Below, piece by piece: positions 60,434 through 64,000 of a stretch of DNA of 64,000 bases (positions are counted from its first letter, which is position 1; each line of letters starts with the position of its first letter). The translations under genes were made by a program, and so were the position numbers. Location of the stretch: positions 107,917-171,916 of the forward strand of contig NZ_BMMF01000015.1 of the NCBI RefSeq assembly GCF_014645695.1. The letters are read 5' to 3'. This stretch comes from Salinarimonas ramus. Lineage in GTDB: Bacteria; Pseudomonadota; Alphaproteobacteria; Rhizobiales; Beijerinckiaceae. Under the pieces are notes generated by a model, which worked only from the letters and a program-made list of their open reading frames with translations, searched no databases and was not told where the DNA came from.

Positions 60434-60680
60434 CGCGAACTCCTGTCCTAGCAGGATGACGGGTGGCCAGGCCGCTGGCGCAGCTCGAACTGCGCTGGCG
60501 GCCGCTCGCTCGAACGAGCAGACGCCGGATCTGGCACCACGGACGACGCCCGTGGTCCTATCCACTTGGAGCTGGCTTGGCCATAAATCAAGAGTGACGA
60601 TTCCCGAGCGAGGCCGTCGCGCTTCACATGGTTAACAAAGCACGAGGCTTACGCGCCGCAGAACGCAATTCTCAGCATTT

Positions 60681-61919
60681 TTACCGGTCTGGTCTCCGCG
60701 GGAGAGCGCGACGATTCAATTGAAAATGTAGAGCGACGATCCTGGCGAGAGTTCCAGCTGCGGTATACTCTAGCAGCGCTTCTCCTTTTGAGGTGAAAGC
60801 TTTGAGATACATTCTTTTATGATCTTCGGGCATCTCGACTCCGTCGTGGAGATACGAAGAGAACGCCCTCGCGCATTCTATCACCTTATGATACAATAAA
60901 TGATCGGAGCAAATTTCGAAGGGGTCAACATTTGCAAATATGGCGAGGCCGATCATATCATCAAGACGTAAACTGTCATCGCCGAAGTTCTGCGGATTTT
61001 CCACCCTTAAATCAGCTGAATTTACGTTCGTGGCAGCTGTTGCGGCCTTTTTCCCAAATCTCTTTAGTATTTGCTCGTAAGACATATCTTGCATGACATG
61101 AGTGCCACCACCCTTCGCGTCTAAAGCCCGAAGCACATCACCATACTTGCGCTCAATCCTGTCGGTACGGGCATTGACAGCGGCGACAGTCGTCGCTCGT
61201 AAGCAGCCGCGCGCGATAAACCTGATGAGAGTACAGACACCTTCAATTCTTTGATCAAAAACATCAGCACTTTCGGTCTTATATGTATGCTCCAATGCGT
61301 TAACGTAGCGCGCGCGCAGGGCCTCGCCTGTCAGGCGCTCTTCACCCAGGATGCCGTACTTTATCTTTCGACCTCGCTCCAGTTGGCGCTCAATGAAGAG
61401 GTCAGCCAGAGCTGTGTCGTCACTAGATTCTTCGTCCTCTGTCGCAAGAGGTTCGTCCTCCTTGTTGCTGAGCTTGAGTCGAGCAAGTTGCTCAAGTTCT
61501 CTGATTTTTGCGGAGAAGCAATGAACTGAACTCAAGTACGGTGGCCTTGCGTTGCTTGGATGATTCAACAGCATCCAATCGACCTCCGCAGAACGGATAT
61601 ATAACTCCCTCTGGAGCGCCTGATAAAGTGCTGCCTCGATCGCCTGCAGCCGCTGTCTGCCGCGGGACCTTTTTTCGGAAATCGGCCGTGCAGTCAGAAA
61701 TACTATATGGAATCCCAATTTCTTGAAGTTCTCAACGGCGGTCGAACCGCCTATATCTTGCATTGCCTCCACTTGGTCCAATCTCGCCGAAACGATATGC
61801 AGGTTGGGAACCTCCCTCAGTTCTTCGAACAGCTCGGCGCCGACTGCCTCAGGCCATCCGTTCGGATGCCGCACAGGATCGATGTAGATCCGGGCCACAC
61901 TGTCTTCCAAAGGTCCCAT
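60681..61919 (-). CDS. Unknown protein in an AT-richer island
   Basis: About 412 residues from ATG 61919 (MGPLEDS); GTG 61967 would add 16 residues including a polyglycine run. No recognisable domain. Visible features: RIYIDPVRHPNGWPEAVGAELFEEL near the N terminus, an acidic middle (NKEDEPLATEDEESSDDTALADLFIERQL), and a helical C-terminal half (IRFIARGCLRATTVAAVNAR; HLLYHKVIECARAFSSYL). Base composition is clearly more AT-rich than every neighbour, suggesting separate acquisition. It is divergent from the recombinase gene. Position at the integrase end of an element is where anti-phage cargo often sits, but I cannot assign a function. Confidence 0.65.
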   Translation of the reverse strand: MGPLEDSVARIYIDPVRHPNGWPEAVGAELFEELREVPNLHIVSARLDQVEAMQDIGGSTAVENFKKLGFHIVFLTARPISEKRSRGRQRLQAIEAALYQALQRELYIRSAEVDWMLLNHPSNARPPYLSSVHCFSAKIRELEQLARLKLSNKEDEPLATEDEESSDDTALADLFIERQLERGRKIKYGILGEERLTGEALRARYVNALEHTYKTESADVFDQRIEGVCTLIRFIARGCLRATTVAAVNARTDRIERKYGDVLRALDAKGGGTHVMQDMSYEQILKRFGKKAATAATNVNSADLRVENPQNFGDDSLRLDDMIGLAIFANVDPFEICSDHLLYHKVIECARAFSSYLHDGVEMPEDHKRMYLKAFTSKGEALLEYTAAGTLARIVALHFQLNRRALPRRPDR

Positions 61920-62302
61920 ACCGCCGCCCCCCCCTTGCTTTTCGCTGGATAGGTATAGCGTCGACACCTGAAAAAGTTCTTTCCTTCTTGTGTCAAACAA
62001 GCGCGCGAGGACCGCGGATCTCGCGTTTGACGCATTTGTTTTCCATCGAATCGGTGGCTCGTAGGACAGGGTGTGATCATCGCGCACTGATGACGGTCGA
62101 CGATGACGACGAACCCGACGAAGCCTGGCGTTAAGGATGATCGGAGCGCTTCCCCTCCGTCCCGCTTGCAACAGCAGGGGCAACGACCCAGCTCGGACGC
62201 ACCGCGCTTTCATCCCGACGTCCTTGTCATCGTTCGGGCGCTTGCGCGAGAGCGTGCGCGGACCGATCATCTATCGGCGCGGAGCGAGCCGGGGGCAGTG
62301 GA
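61920..62302. other. Divergent promoter region with third TTTGTTTTCCA copy
   Basis: About 380 bases between the unknown gene and the recombinase. CGCGAG and CTCGCG (62004-62009 and 62020-62025) form a hairpin; TTTGTTTTCCA lies at 62035-62045 on the plus strand. No additional gene with a ribosome site is evident. Confidence 0.5.
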
Positions 62303-63973
<1,671 letters not shown>

Positions 63974-64000
63974 GGAGTGGTGTGGTGTGCCTTCGAATGC

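Overview
The window is GC-rich (roughly two thirds G+C by eye), densely coded, and uses many GTG/TTG starts. Gene content (narK1-narK2-narGHJI with ppiC and moaAB, NnrS proteins, Rrf2/NsrR-like regulators, FixG/CcoG, alphaproteobacterial-style SdhCD and initiator tRNA) points to an alphaproteobacterium able to respire nitrate, probably Hyphomicrobiales/Rhodobacterales-like. I cannot name the species.

Region 1 (1-15.4 kb) is a dissimilatory nitrate reductase locus. On the minus strand it reads narK1, narK2, narG, narH, narJ, narI, a parvulin isomerase, a small conserved protein, moaA and moaB. On the plus strand, converging with moaB, lie a receiver-only response regulator and moeA. The narK1 promoter has a strong FNR-type box. 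A recurring element, CCTTAGGG-N7-CTGAAT, lies upstream of moeA, narG and narH. Strong hairpins separate narK1/narK2, narK2/narG, narG/narH and narI/ppiC, so narG and narHJI may be separate transcription units.

Region 2 (15.4-24.8 kb) looks like a nitric-oxide and low-oxygen response region: a truncated hemoglobin, two Rrf2/NsrR-like regulators each next to an operator-like dyad, CcoG, two NnrS membrane proteins, DUF2249, DUF6455 and DUF6522 proteins, and several small unknowns. No nitrite, NO or N2O reductase is present.

Region 3 (24.8-33.5 kb) is a patchwork: sdhBCD without sdhA, a decayed CopA-type ATPase gene, a CBS-domain protein, a DevBCA-type ABC exporter and a frameshifted Rrf2 remnant.

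Region 4 (33.6-46.8 kb) holds two back-to-back import-and-hydrolysis modules. Each pairs a binding-protein-dependent ABC importer (PotABCD/PhnSTUV-like) with phosphodiesterases and its own regulator: LacI family with a GpdQ/Icc-like metallophosphoesterase, and ROK family with a glycerophosphodiesterase plus a nucleotide-pyrophosphatase-like enzyme. Both have a strong hairpin directly after the binding-protein gene. They probably scavenge organophosphate or phosphonate compounds.

Region 5 (about 46.8-63.9 kb) is an integrative mobilizable element next to an initiator tRNA gene. It carries a DUF3987 protein, a type I restriction-modification system (hsdM, hsdS, hsdR), a MobV-family relaxase with a candidate oriT, a minus-strand cluster (small winged-helix-like protein, divergent GIY-YIG/DUF4357 protein, soluble FtsH-like AAA+ M41 protease), an AT-richer unknown gene, and a large serine recombinase whose last codons run into the antisense of the tRNA-fMet gene. 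The AAA+/M41 plus GIY-YIG/DUF4357 cluster is the best candidate here for an undescribed, possibly defensive, system.
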